Counted from the first letter of the stretch, positions 11,101 through 19,692 are shown. The stretch: DNA of 64,000 nt from Fulvimonas soli (GCF_003148905.1 NZ_QGHC01000010.1:38482-102481), one strand, 5' to 3'. Notes: generated by a model not told the origin, from the sequence alone. Translations and numbers: made by a program.

Positions 11101-14100
11101 CACCGAGCTGCGCGACGCGCGGCCCGAGCCGCAGGTGGCGCACGTGCTGTTCGAGCCGCACGCCGAGGTGCCGGAGGAAGGCGAGGCGGCCGTGGCGGAG
11201 CCCGCCGCTGCCGCGCCGGCCGACGAGCCGGCCGCGGCGGAGGACGAGGACGGCCACGACGAGCTGGAGGCGCAGCTGCTGGCCGCGCTGGATTCGTTCG
11301 ACCCCGCCACGGCGACGTCGCTGGGCGAGGACGGCGCGGCGGCGGACGCCGGCGACGAGGAGCTCGATGCCCTGATCGACGGGCTGCTGGAGGAGCCGGC
11401 GCCGGAGGAGGCCGGCCTGTCCGCGGCCGACGAGGCGGCGCCGGAACCGGCCGAAGCGTCCGCGGACGCCGGCGCCGCGCCGGAGCCGTTCGAGGCCCTG
11501 CCGGAGGAGCTTGCCGCTTCCGCCGGGGCCGAGCCCGCGGTGGCCGAGCCTTCCGAAGCCGGGCAGCCGGAGATCGAGGCACCGGGAAGCGGGATCGCGC
11601 AGCACGAGGCCCCCGCGGTCGAGGCATCGGAAGTCGCCGAAGCGCCGGAACCCACGGAGCCGTCGGAATCCGCCGAACCGTCCGAAGCCGCCGAGGTGCC
11701 GGAAGCCGAGCCACAGCCGCAGGTGGAAGCGCTTGCGGAACGGCCGGCCGCCGCGCCCGTGCCGAGCGCCGTGCCCGCGCCGGTCGGCGAGATCTGGACC
11801 GGCCAGATCGACCCGGACCTGCTCGAGGTGTTCGTCGAGGAGGCCCGCGACATCCTCGACCACGCCGACGGCCTGCTCGCGCAGTGGCGCACCGAGCCGG
11901 CCGAGCTGGCCCACGTGGTGGACCTGCAGCGCGACCTGCACACGCTCAAGGGCGGCGCGCGCATCGCCGGGCTGGTGCCGGTGGGCGACTTGGCCCACGC
12001 CATCGAGACGCTGCTGGAGAAGCCGATCGTCGGTGGCCAGGAGCAGGCGGTGGGCGTGATCCGCGCGCTGGAGAGCGGCTTCGACCGCCTGCACGCGCTG
12101 GTCCAGCGCATCGGCCAGGGCCAGGCCATCGAGTACCCGCAGGACCTGATCGACCGCTTCCTCGGCATGGCGGGCGAGGAAAGCCTCGCCGGCCACGAGG
12201 AGGCGCCCGCCGCGCCGCTGGCCGCGCTGCCCGAGCTGCTGCCCGAGGAGCAGCCGGAGGACGAGGCCCGCTCGCCGCAGCAGGAGCAGATCCGCGTCCG
12301 CGCCGAGCTGCTCGACAGCCTGGTGAACCATGCCGGCGAGGTGGCGATCTACCGCTCGCGCCTGGAGCAGCAGGTCTCGGCCTACCGCTTCAACCTGGTC
12401 GAGCTGGAGCAGACCGTGTCGCGCCTGCGCAGCCAGCTGCGCATGCTGGAGATCGAGACCGAGGCGCAGATCATCGCGCGCTACCAGCGCGAGCACCGCG
12501 AGGCGGGCATCGCCGCGTTCGACCCGCTGGAGCTGGACCGCTTCTCGCAGCTGCAGCAGTACTCGCGCGCGCTGGCCGAGTCGGTGTCCGACCTGGTGTC
12601 GATCCAGAACATGCTCGACGAGCTGACCCGCCAGGCCGAGACGCTGCTGATCCAGCAGTCGCGCGTGAGCGCCGACCTGCAGGAGGGCCTGCTGCGCACC
12701 CGCATGCTGCCGTTCGACACCATGGTGCCGAACCTGCGCCGCACCCTGCGCCAGGCGGCGCAGGAGGAGGGCAAGCTGGCGCAGCTGTTCGTCGACGGCG
12801 CCCACGGCGAAATGGACCGCAACCTGCTCGACCGCCTCAAGGCGCCGTTCGAGCACATGCTGCGCAACGCCATCGCGCACGGCATCGAGCCGCCCGCCGA
12901 GCGCCGCAGGGCCGGCAAGCCGGAGGAGGGCGCGGTGCGCATCCGCGTCGCCCGCGAGGCCACCGAGGTGGTGGTGCGCGTCAGCGACGACGGCCGCGGC
13001 CTGGACCGCGAGATGGTGCGCAAGCGCGCCATCGAGCGCGGCCTGCTGCGCGCGGACGCCAGGCCCAGCGACGACCAGCTGCTCGCGCTGATCACCCAGC
13101 CGGGCTTCTCCACCGCCAGCACGGTGACCCAGCTCGCCGGCCGCGGCGTGGGCATGGACGTGGTGGCCAACGAGATCAAGCAGCTCGGCGGCTCGCTGGC
13201 GGTGGAGTCGCAGCCGGGCCAGGGCACCACCTTCGTGCTGCGCCTGCCGTTCACCCTGGCGGTGACCCAGGCGATCCTGGTGCGCATCGGCGAGACCACC
13301 TTCGCCATCCCGATGACCTCGGTGCAGGGCGTGGCGCGGATCAGCCCGAGCGAGCTGGCCGCGCGCATGGCCGAGGACTCGCCCATCTTCGACTACAACG
13401 GCGAGGCCTACGGCATCCACGACCTGTCCGAGCTGCTCGGCCTGCCGCCCGGCCACTCCGCCGAGGACGAGCAGCTGCCGCTGCTGCTGACCCGCGCCGG
13501 CGACCTGCGCGCGGCGATCCGCATCGACGCGGTGATCGGCTCGCGCGAGATCGTGGTCAAGTCGGTCGGCCCGCAGATCAGTTCGGTGCCGGGCGTGCTC
13601 GGCGCCACCATCATGGGCGACGGCTCGGTGCTGATCATTCTCGACCTCGCCCCGCTGGTCCGCCACGGCGTCGCCCGCCGCGAGCAGCGCTTGGCCGAGG
13701 GCCTCGCGGCCCCCGCGCCGGTGGCGGAGGAGTCGCGCGTGCGGCCGCTGGTGATGGTGGTGGACGACTCGATCACCATGCGCAAGGTCACCAGCCGCGT
13801 GCTGGAGCGCCACGAGTACGAGGTGAGCACCGCGAAGGACGGCCTCGACGCGCTGGAGAAGCTGCACGAGGCGCGCGTGCCCGACCTGATGCTGCTGGAC
13901 ATCGAGATGCCGCGCATGGACGGCTACGAGCTGGCCACGCAGATGAAGGCCGACCCGCGCCTGCGCGGCGTGCCGATCATCATGATCACCTCGCGCACCG
14001 GCGAGAAGCACCGCCAGCGCGCGTTCGACATCGGCGTGGACCGCTACCTCGGCAAGCCGTACCAGGAGGCCGAGCTGCTGGCGCAGATCGGCGAGGTGCT

Positions 14101-14134
14101 GGAGCAACGGGCAATGGAGCTGGCCAATGGCTGA
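8165..14134 (+). CDS. chpA: Hybrid chemosensory histidine kinase ChpA (PilL)
   Basis: This 1989-residue CheA-like kinase is the core of the Pil-Chp pathway. Phosphotransfer (Hpt) motifs with His are visible at His51 (LHQVQGT, weak), His717 (FHTLKGSG), His905 (VHTLHGAI) and His1259 (LHTLKGGA). They are followed by the dimerisation and HATPase region (LRNAIAHGIEPP near 1566, DDGRGLD near 1610, GRGVGMDVV near 1660), a CheW-like domain (about 1695-1835) and a receiver with Asp1912 in LLLDIEMPRMDG. Residues about 1000-1215 form an acidic Ala/Glu/Pro linker. P. aeruginosa ChpA is longer and carries more Hpt-like domains. It overlaps chpB by 8 bp. Weak Hpt repeats may be missed by eye. Confidence 0.95.
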   Translation: MRLQEHIDFTTLQWVKPELDETLARAREALESYVDNPGNPAPMRACVDHLHQVQGTLRMVELYGAALVAEEMETLAISLLEDHVRQREEAYAALMRGLMQLPDYLERLSGGHRDVPVVLLPLLNELRASRDQQALSEAALFTPNLEAALPAQLPGAADEAEAERRLGEIADLRVRFQQHLLAWFRGQNPAQQLAGMRQALLAISARCWSVPGRRLWWITAGVLEGLEQGLLKSQAGEVRQLVGKVDRNIRQLLDQGEESLRGGDADDLARKLLYIVAQAKQRSPQMELLRQTYRLDSLLPDAGELEHARGSMSGHNRALLDSVAKALKEDLLRVKDALDLFLRQQGADPASLSAQGEVLERVGDTLGMLALAVPRRVINEQRRVLEEIAQRVRPVEEETLLDVAGALLYVEASLDDHIESLGAEESAAEEIAPVLPRSEARHILATLMQEAIGNTSRVKEAIVAFIESGWQHAALAGVPALMGDVAGALRMLSAMRPAELAEGIGRFVGNELLADRRVPGSQQMDHLADALAALEYYLEAAREHRGGLDHILDVAEHSLGALGYWPLPEARPAVQEEAAPAEAAAPPPALSEPVSLLPGDDLSGLFLGAEAEPAAAPAHDLDGLRLAQTGESAPEPVAGGEDWEEIEEEVFEEVPAADPLAASTGFQLSAEGIDDDIREIFLEEMQEEIDNLQAAEQAWLADPAQLSALVPIRRSFHTLKGSGRLVGAAVLGEFAWKVENMLNRVLDETIQPHEGVQALVRHAIAALPQLHVALKGGAAPTAPLSAIMQAADRLAAGEMATVEQYATGGGTQTVRRVVRRLVPRLDSAAEAVPAAAFTDATAAPAREPAPAAEEAIPLPAMPPVDPVLLEILRSEVAQYLQTIRTALSRSEGELPVDDGLLRAVHTLHGAIAMVDIELLTRLLSPLEGLLKRLRAAGEPLSVEGVGLLSRAADVVDQVMAQFDVPDPQLPDVEPLVARFTELRDARPEPQVAHVLFEPHAEVPEEGEAAVAEPAAAAPADEPAAAEDEDGHDELEAQLLAALDSFDPATATSLGEDGAAADAGDEELDALIDGLLEEPAPEEAGLSAADEAAPEPAEASADAGAAPEPFEALPEELAASAGAEPAVAEPSEAGQPEIEAPGSGIAQHEAPAVEASEVAEAPEPTEPSESAEPSEAAEVPEAEPQPQVEALAERPAAAPVPSAVPAPVGEIWTGQIDPDLLEVFVEEARDILDHADGLLAQWRTEPAELAHVVDLQRDLHTLKGGARIAGLVPVGDLAHAIETLLEKPIVGGQEQAVGVIRALESGFDRLHALVQRIGQGQAIEYPQDLIDRFLGMAGEESLAGHEEAPAAPLAALPELLPEEQPEDEARSPQQEQIRVRAELLDSLVNHAGEVAIYRSRLEQQVSAYRFNLVELEQTVSRLRSQLRMLEIETEAQIIARYQREHREAGIAAFDPLELDRFSQLQQYSRALAESVSDLVSIQNMLDELTRQAETLLIQQSRVSADLQEGLLRTRMLPFDTMVPNLRRTLRQAAQEEGKLAQLFVDGAHGEMDRNLLDRLKAPFEHMLRNAIAHGIEPPAERRRAGKPEEGAVRIRVAREATEVVVRVSDDGRGLDREMVRKRAIERGLLRADARPSDDQLLALITQPGFSTASTVTQLAGRGVGMDVVANEIKQLGGSLAVESQPGQGTTFVLRLPFTLAVTQAILVRIGETTFAIPMTSVQGVARISPSELAARMAEDSPIFDYNGEAYGIHDLSELLGLPPGHSAEDEQLPLLLTRAGDLRAAIRIDAVIGSREIVVKSVGPQISSVPGVLGATIMGDGSVLIILDLAPLVRHGVARREQRLAEGLAAPAPVAEESRVRPLVMVVDDSITMRKVTSRVLERHEYEVSTAKDGLDALEKLHEARVPDLMLLDIEMPRMDGYELATQMKADPRLRGVPIIMITSRTGEKHRQRAFDIGVDRYLGKPYQEAELLAQIGEVLEQRAMELANG

Positions 14135-15863
14135 GCGGGCAACGGCGGTCGCGCTGCTGTTCGACGACGGCGCGCTGGGCGCGCAGCTGCGCGAGGCGCT
14201 GGCCGAGCACGGCGCGCGCATCGTGCACGAGGGGCCGCTGGACGGGCTCGACCGCGCGCTGCTGCAGGGCGTCGGCGCCGACGTCGTGGTGGTGAACCTG
14301 GACGACGGCGACGACGACGCGCTGGACCGGCTGTACGACGCCATCGATGGCGATCACCCGCGCGTGGTGTTCAACGACGCGCAGGCCAGCCGCGCGCTGG
14401 AAGGCTGGGATCGCGCGCGCTGGGCGCGCCACCTGGCGATGAAGGTGCTGGCCTCCGGCGACGCCGATCCGCCGCGCCCGGAGGACGCGCGGCCGCTGGA
14501 GCCGCCGGCGCCCGCGCCGCAGGCCGCCGCGCCCGCCGCGCCGACGGCGGAGCCGCCGGCCGAACCGCCGGCGCCCGCGCCGCTGCCGGTGCTGGACGAG
14601 GTGCCGCACGACCCGCACGCGGCCGAGTCCTCCGAGGATCTGGCCGCCGAGCTCGAGGCCCTGCTGGCCAGCGAGGACCCCGTGTCGTTCGCGGCCGAGG
14701 GCGATGCCGCCGCCGTGCCGGCCGAGGCCGATGCCATCCGCGCCGACACCATGGGCGACATCGACGCGCTGCTGGCCGGCGACGCGCTGGCCGACGGCGG
14801 CTTCGTCGACGACGCCGACCAGGCGCGGAGCGGGTCGCCGGTGCTGCTCGACGACGCGGCGCTGTCCGAGGCGATCGCTGCGCCGGTCGACGAGGTGGAC
14901 GAGCTGGAGGCGCTGTTGTCCGCCGCCGTGCCGGCCGGCGACACCCATGCCTTCTCCGGCGGCCCGGACCCGGACCTGGCCGAACACGAACGGGCGGAGT
15001 CCGCCGCGGCGCCGCAGGCGCCGGCCGCCGCGCCGGCGGCGCCGGTCGCGCCGCGCCTGTCCGACAGCTGGTCGCTGGTCGACGACGCGGACCTCCTGCC
15101 GCCGGAGCGCCGCGAAAAGGCCGCGGCCTTCGGCATCGAGAAGGTCGACGCGGCCGACTTCCTCGCCCCGGACAGCGGGTCGGAGGCCGAGTCGCCGATC
15201 ACGCCGGGCCTCACCCTGGAGCTGGTCTCGATCGAGGAGGCCATCGCGCCGCAGGAGTACCAGCCGAACGAGATGGTGCTGGACGACCTGCAGGCGGCGA
15301 TCTCGCGCGTGGTGCTGCTGGGCGCGACCACCGAGAGCACCCATTCGGTCTGCGAGTTCCTGTCCGCGCTGCCGGCCGGGCTGCGCGCCACCGTGCTGCA
15401 CACCCAGCACACCGCCGGCAAGCCCGCCGACGCCCTGGTGGAGCATCTGGCCGGGCACTGCGCCCTGCCGGTGCGGCTGGCCGGGCCGGGCATGCGCGCG
15501 CGTTCCGGCGAGGTGCTGGTGGTGCCGACCGGGCAGCAGGTGCGCCTGCTGCGCGACGGCCGCGTGGAGCTGCTGCCGGGCGACGCGCAGGCGCTGCACT
15601 CGCCCTCGATCGACGTCAGCTTCACCCTGGCCGCCAACGTGTTCGGCCGCGACGCGGTGGCGATCCTGTTCGCCGGCCAGTCCACCGACGCGGTGGGCGG
15701 CTGCCAGGCCGTGCACGACCGCGGCGGCCAGGTGTGGGTGGAGGCCTCCCACGAGCATTTCGCCGACATGGTCGGCGCGGTGATGGCCGAGCACCTGTCC
15801 CACTACGCCGGCACGCCGCGCGAGCTCGCGGCGAAGCTGGTCGAACTGATCCCGACGGACTGA
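14127..15863 (+). CDS. chpB: Degenerate CheB-like protein ChpB
   Basis: The 578-residue protein follows chpA with an 8-bp overlap. The N-terminal about 115 residues look like a receiver remnant (ALLFDDGALG, VVVVNLDDG) in which the expected phospho-acceptor Asp appears as Asn. A long acidic, Pro/Ala-rich linker follows (about 120-380). The C-terminal about 190 residues match the CheB methylesterase fold, but the nucleophile motif GASTGG reads GATTES, giving Thr401 where Ser is expected. The His (His428 in TQHTAG) and Asp (Asp521 in STDAVGG) align. The protein is therefore likely to be a poor or dead esterase kept for a structural or regulatory role. This is a by-eye alignment. Confidence 0.85.
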   Translation: MAERATAVALLFDDGALGAQLREALAEHGARIVHEGPLDGLDRALLQGVGADVVVVNLDDGDDDALDRLYDAIDGDHPRVVFNDAQASRALEGWDRARWARHLAMKVLASGDADPPRPEDARPLEPPAPAPQAAAPAAPTAEPPAEPPAPAPLPVLDEVPHDPHAAESSEDLAAELEALLASEDPVSFAAEGDAAAVPAEADAIRADTMGDIDALLAGDALADGGFVDDADQARSGSPVLLDDAALSEAIAAPVDEVDELEALLSAAVPAGDTHAFSGGPDPDLAEHERAESAAAPQAPAAAPAAPVAPRLSDSWSLVDDADLLPPERREKAAAFGIEKVDAADFLAPDSGSEAESPITPGLTLELVSIEEAIAPQEYQPNEMVLDDLQAAISRVVLLGATTESTHSVCEFLSALPAGLRATVLHTQHTAGKPADALVEHLAGHCALPVRLAGPGMRARSGEVLVVPTGQQVRLLRDGRVELLPGDAQALHSPSIDVSFTLAANVFGRDAVAILFAGQSTDAVGGCQAVHDRGGQVWVEASHEHFADMVGAVMAEHLSHYAGTPRELAAKLVELIPTD

Positions 15864-15867
15864 AGGC

Positions 15868-16344
15868 ATGAGCGAACTCCCCCTGCCGCGTGAAATCCGC
15901 TGCGTGCTGGTGCCGGCCGGCAACCTGCGCCTGCTGCTGCCCAACGCCACCGTGGCCGAGGTGATCACCCTGCCCACGCCCGAGCCGGTCGAGGGCGCGC
16001 CGGAATGGGTGCTCGGGCGCATCGCCTGGCGCGGCTGGCGCGTGCCGCTGGTCGCCTTCACCAAGCTCGCCGGCGCCGGCGAGGGCGACCCCGACCTGGC
16101 CCTGCGCGTGGCCGTGCTGAAGGCGCTGGGCGGCAACCCGAAGCTGCCGTTCGTCGCGGTGCTGACGCGCGGCTTCCCGCGCCTGACCACGCTCAACGCC
16201 GAGCTGATCATCCCCACCCACGACGGCACGCCGCTGCCGCCGGGCGTGAAGGCGCAGGTGCTGGTGCGCGACGACCTGGCGGTGATCCCCGACCTGGAGT
16301 GGGTCGAGAACGAGCTGGCCGGGCTGCTCGACCTGGCCGGCTGA
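15868..16344 (+). CDS. chpC: CheW-like protein ChpC
   Basis: The 158-residue protein has a divergent CheW fold: RCVLVPAGNLRLLLPNATVAEV at the start, the turn WVLGRIAWRGWRVPLVAF, and a C-terminal VLVRDDLAVIPDLEWVENEL. It is the second coupling protein of the cluster and probably links further receptors to ChpA, as proposed for Pseudomonas ChpC. It starts 4 bp after the chpB stop and ends the operon. No convincing terminator is visible in the 177 G+C-rich bases before rsmE, which is convergent. Confidence 0.9.
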   Translation: MSELPLPREIRCVLVPAGNLRLLLPNATVAEVITLPTPEPVEGAPEWVLGRIAWRGWRVPLVAFTKLAGAGEGDPDLALRVAVLKALGGNPKLPFVAVLTRGFPRLTTLNAELIIPTHDGTPLPPGVKAQVLVRDDLAVIPDLEWVENELAGLLDLAG

Positions 16345-16521
16345 CGCGCCCGGCGCGCGCCCGTCCAGATCCTGTTCTTGCTGGCAGCGCTGGCCTTCCT
16401 GGCGGCCGCCGTGCCGGGCGGCAGGCCGGCCCTTCCACGGGCTCGCCGCCGCGTTCGCCGTGCCGGGCCCGGCTGCCTGCGCGAGGGGCGCGGCTCCGCC
16501 GGCCGGGCGGCGGCCGGCCGC

Positions 16522-17253
16522 TCAGCCGTCGCCGTAAAGGGCCTGCAGCGCGGCGAGCGCGGCCAGCCCGGCCGTCTCGGTGCGCAGGATGCGCGGGCCG
16601 AGCCGCAGGCCGAGGAAGCCGGCCTCCTGCAGCAGCGCCACGTCGCGCGGGCCCAGCCCGCCCTCGGGGCCGACCACGACCGTCGCCGCGCCGGCCGGCG
16701 CGAGCCCGCGCGCGGCGTGGGTGCCCTCGGGCAGCAGGGCCAGGCGCAGGGCCTCCCCGGCGGCCTGCGCGGCCAGCCAGTCCGGCAGCGCCTGCGCCGG
16801 CTCGATCACGGGCAGGCGGGCGCGCCCGCACTGCTCGCAGGCGCTGGCGGCCACCGCGCGCCAGTGCGCCAGGCGCTTGCCGGCGCGCTCGCCGTCCAGC
16901 TTCACCTCCGCGCGCTCGGTGAGCAGCGGCACGATGCGCGCCGCGCCCAGCTCGGTGGCCTTCTGCACGATCAGGTCCATCTTCTCGCCGCGCGCCACGC
17001 CCTGCGCCAGGGTGAGGCGCAGCGGCGACTCGTTGGCCACCGTCCGCGCCGCCCGCACCTGCGCGGTCACCTCGCGCTTGCCCACGGCGAGCAGCACGGC
17101 GTCGTAGTCCATGCCGTCGCCGTTGAACAGCACCAGCGGATCGCCCGCGCCCAGGCGCAGCACGCGCGCCACGTGCTCGCCGGCCTGCGGCGGCAGGCCG
17201 AGGGTGTCGCCGGCGGCGAGCGGGAGGTCGACGTGGATACGGATCGTGCGCAT
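16522..17253 (-). CDS. rsmE: 16S rRNA m3U1498 methyltransferase
   Basis: The 243-residue SPOUT-family enzyme methylates N3 of U1498 in 16S rRNA. Visible signatures are the N-terminal HVARVLRLGAGDPLVLFNGDG (PUA-like part), KMDLIVQKATELGAARIVPL and the knot with VVVGPEGGLGPRDV and LGPRILRTETA, which bind S-adenosylmethionine. The ATG at 17253 gives the usual length; the frame continues upstream into the repeat-bearing spacer. It is convergent with chpC and lies downstream of bioA on the same strand across 225 bp. Confidence 0.95.
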   Translation of the reverse strand: MRTIRIHVDLPLAAGDTLGLPPQAGEHVARVLRLGAGDPLVLFNGDGMDYDAVLLAVGKREVTAQVRAARTVANESPLRLTLAQGVARGEKMDLIVQKATELGAARIVPLLTERAEVKLDGERAGKRLAHWRAVAASACEQCGRARLPVIEPAQALPDWLAAQAAGEALRLALLPEGTHAARGLAPAGAATVVVGPEGGLGPRDVALLQEAGFLGLRLGPRILRTETAGLAALAALQALYGDG

Positions 17254-17385
17254 CGGTGCGGCGGGATGGGGAAGGACCGCCCAGCATACTGCGGCGGCGG
17301 GCAGGCGGGTCCGGTTGGCGCCTGGTGGGAACCCTGGCCGCCCGGGCGGCCGGGTGCCGGCGGCCCTTGGACGGCGAGGAAACCC

Positions 17386-17452
17386 GTCGCGGCCGGAGGC
17401 CGCTCCCGCAAGCTTGCCGCGAGCCCGTGGGAGCGGCCTCCGGCCGCGATGC
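17386..17452. repeat. REP-like element, inverted pair
   Basis: Two copies of the GGAGCGGCCTCCGGCCGC unit face each other (left arm 17386-17413, right arm 17422-17452), separated by about 8 bases, in the rsmE-bioA spacer. The arrangement resembles a bacterial interspersed mosaic element and could fold as a long hairpin downstream of bioA. Confidence 0.75.
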
Positions 17453-17478
17453 CCTGCGCGCACGCCGGCGCGCGGGCT

Positions 17479-18843
17479 TCAGCCCGCCACGGCGCGCGCG
17501 ATGCCGGCGACGGCGGTGTCGACCAGATGGTCGAGCTCGCCCTCGTCCACCACGTAGGGCGGCATGAAGTAGATCACGTCGCCCAGCGGGCGCAGCAGCG
17601 CGCCGTGCGCCAGGCCGTGCAGGTAGACGCGCAGTCCGCGCCGTTCGGCGGCGGGGAAGGGACGGCGTGCGGCCTTGTCGGCGACCAGCTCCACCGCGGC
17701 GATCATGCCGGTCTGGCGCACGTCCGCCACGTGCGGATGCGCGCGCAGCGGTTCGAGCCGCCGCGCCAGGTGCGCGGCGAGCCCGCGGTTGCGCTCCAGC
17801 ACCGGCTCGTCGCGGAAGATCGCCAGCGTCTCCAGCGCCGCGCGGCAGGCCAGCGGGTTGCCGGTGTAGCTGTGCGAGTGCAGGAAGGCCTTGCCGGCCG
17901 AATACTCGGCGTAGAACGCCTGGTACACCGGCTCGGTGGTGAGCACCGCCGACAGCGGCAGCGTGCCGCCGGTGAGGCCCTTGGACAGGCACAGGAAATC
18001 GGGCGACACGCCGGCCTGCTCGCAGGCGAACAGCGTGCCGGTGCGGCCGAAGCCCACCGCGATCTCGTCGGCGATGAAGTGCACCCCGAACTCGTCGCAC
18101 AGCCGGCGCAGGCCGGCCAGGTAGTCCGGGTGGTGCATGCGCATGCCGCCGGCGCACTGCACCAGCGGCTCGACGATCACCGCGCACACCTCGTGCGCGT
18201 GGCGCTCCAGCAGCGCGCGCAGCTCGCCGAGGCGGCGCGCGGCCACCTGCGCCGGCGTCTCGCCCGGCGCGCCCTCGTAGGCGTCGGGCGAGGGCGCCAG
18301 GATCGGCGTCAGCAGCAGCGGCGCGTAGGTCCTGCGGTACAGCGCCACGTCGCTCACCGACAGCGCGCCCAGCGTCTCGCCGTGGTAGCTGCCGGTGAGC
18401 GCGACGAAGCGGGTCTTTTCGCCATGGCCGCGGTTGAGCCAGCAGTGGAAGCTCATCTTCAGCGCCACCTCCACCGCCGCCGAGCCGTTGTCGGCGAAGA
18501 ACACGCGCGCCAGGCCCGGCGGCGCGACGCGCACCAGCTCCTCGGCAAGCCGGATCGCCGGCTCGTGGGTGAAGCCGGCGAAGATCACGTGCTCCAGCGT
18601 GCGCGCCTGCTCCGCCAGCGCGGCGGCGATGCGCGGGTTGGCGTGGCCGAACAGGTTGGTCCACCACGAGCTGATGCCGTCGAGGTAGCGGCGGCCGTCG
18701 GCGTCGACCAGCCAGGCGCCCTCGCCGCGCACGATCGGCACCAGCGGCACGCGCTCGTGGTCGTGCATCTGCGTGCAGGGATGCCAGACGTGGCGGAGGT
18801 CGCGCGCGGCGAGCGCGGCGTTGCTGCGGGGCGTGTCGTCCAT
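17479..18843 (-). CDS. bioA: Adenosylmethionine-8-amino-7-oxononanoate aminotransferase
   Basis: This 454-residue class III PLP aminotransferase converts KAPA to DAPA in biotin synthesis, using S-adenosylmethionine as amino donor. Diagnostic are WHPCTQM at 20-26, DGISSWWTNLFGH (about 55-67), the PLP-phosphate region GSYHGET (151-157), FIADEIAVGFGRTG and the PLP lysine Lys288 in LCLSKGLTGG. The start MDDTPRSN at 18843 gives a normal length; an ATG at 18879 would extend it by 12 residues. No other biotin genes are nearby. It diverges from gspN across 66 bp. Confidence 0.95.
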   Translation of the reverse strand: MDDTPRSNAALAARDLRHVWHPCTQMHDHERVPLVPIVRGEGAWLVDADGRRYLDGISSWWTNLFGHANPRIAAALAEQARTLEHVIFAGFTHEPAIRLAEELVRVAPPGLARVFFADNGSAAVEVALKMSFHCWLNRGHGEKTRFVALTGSYHGETLGALSVSDVALYRRTYAPLLLTPILAPSPDAYEGAPGETPAQVAARRLGELRALLERHAHEVCAVIVEPLVQCAGGMRMHHPDYLAGLRRLCDEFGVHFIADEIAVGFGRTGTLFACEQAGVSPDFLCLSKGLTGGTLPLSAVLTTEPVYQAFYAEYSAGKAFLHSHSYTGNPLACRAALETLAIFRDEPVLERNRGLAAHLARRLEPLRAHPHVADVRQTGMIAAVELVADKAARRPFPAAERRGLRVYLHGLAHGALLRPLGDVIYFMPPYVVDEGELDHLVDTAVAGIARAVAG

Positions 18844-18909
18844 CCGGCTATGATCGGGGTTTGCGACGGCGCGGCTCAAGCCGCGCGGCGGACGAGGGAG
18901 GCGGTGCCG

Positions 18910-19680
18910 GTGAGGTCATGGTTGCGCAGGCTGCTCGCGGCCCTCGTCGCGCTGCCGGTCGCCGCGGCCGCGCTGCTGTGCTGGCTGCCGGCGCGCTGGG
19001 CCTGGCCGTGGCTCGCGCCGCGCCTGCACGGCGTCGCGCTGGAAGGCGTGGGCGGCACGGTGTGGGACGGTCACGCCGACGTCGTGCGCACGCCGGACGG
19101 GCGCGCGCTCGGTCGGCTCGACTGGCGGCTGTCGCGCCGGCTGCTGCTGGGCGAGGCGGTCGCCGACCTCGCGCTGGCGGGCGACGGGCTGGAATTCGCC
19201 GGGCACGTGCGGCGCGCGGCGCCGTCGACGCTGGACTGGCGCGACGTGCGCCTCGCCGTGGACCTCGCCGCTTTCGCGCAGCCGCTGCCGCCGCTCGGCG
19301 GCACGCCGCAGGGCCGGTTCGAGCTGGCCCTGCCGCACGCGCGGCTGCAGGGCGGCTGGCCGCTGCAGCTGGACGGCACCGCGCGCTGGCGCGAGGCCGT
19401 GGTGGTCACGCCCGCCGGCCGCGTGGCGCTGGGCGACTTCCACGCCGATCTGCGCGCCGAGGGCGGTGCCGTGCAGGCGCGTTTCGCCGACGACGGCAGC
19501 GGCCCGCTCGCCGCCGCGGGCGAGCTGCGGCTGATTCCGCTAGGCTGGCGGGCGACGGCCGGGCTGCGCCCGCGCGCGGACGATCCCGCGCTGCGCCGCT
19601 GGCTGGCCGGCTTCGGCACGGCGCAGGCCGACGGTTCGGTGCGGATCGAACGCGGCGGCGGCCTGCTGCGCAAGGACTAA
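18910..19680 (+). CDS. gspN: Type II secretion system protein N
   Basis: The 256-residue protein has a short cytoplasmic N-terminus, one membrane helix (about 7-29) and a periplasmic domain with the GspN-type features LEGVGGTVWDGHA near residue 50, LGRLDWRLS and a C-terminal LIPLGWRATAGLRPRADDPAL. GspN is an accessory inner-membrane component of type II secretion. No other gsp gene lies in the window, so it is an orphan here. I take the GTG at 18910, eight bases after AGGGAGG; GTG at 18904 is the alternative. It is followed by the phosphatase gene after 12 bp. Confidence 0.85.
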   Translation: MRSWLRRLLAALVALPVAAAALLCWLPARWAWPWLAPRLHGVALEGVGGTVWDGHADVVRTPDGRALGRLDWRLSRRLLLGEAVADLALAGDGLEFAGHVRRAAPSTLDWRDVRLAVDLAAFAQPLPPLGGTPQGRFELALPHARLQGGWPLQLDGTARWREAVVVTPAGRVALGDFHADLRAEGGAVQARFADDGSGPLAAAGELRLIPLGWRATAGLRPRADDPALRRWLAGFGTAQADGSVRIERGGGLLRKD

Positions 19681-19692
19681 GGACAAGGCACG

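Noticed and set aside
8075..14344. A 2089-codon open frame antisense to chpA
   Set aside because: It mirrors the codon bias of chpA in G+C-rich DNA, its product is a His/Arg/Leu-rich string without domains, and chpA itself has clear motifs over its whole length.
16378..18900. A long plus-strand frame running into gspN across rsmE and bioA
   Set aside because: Only its 3' end, from the GTG at 18910, resembles a protein family; the rest is antisense to two good genes.
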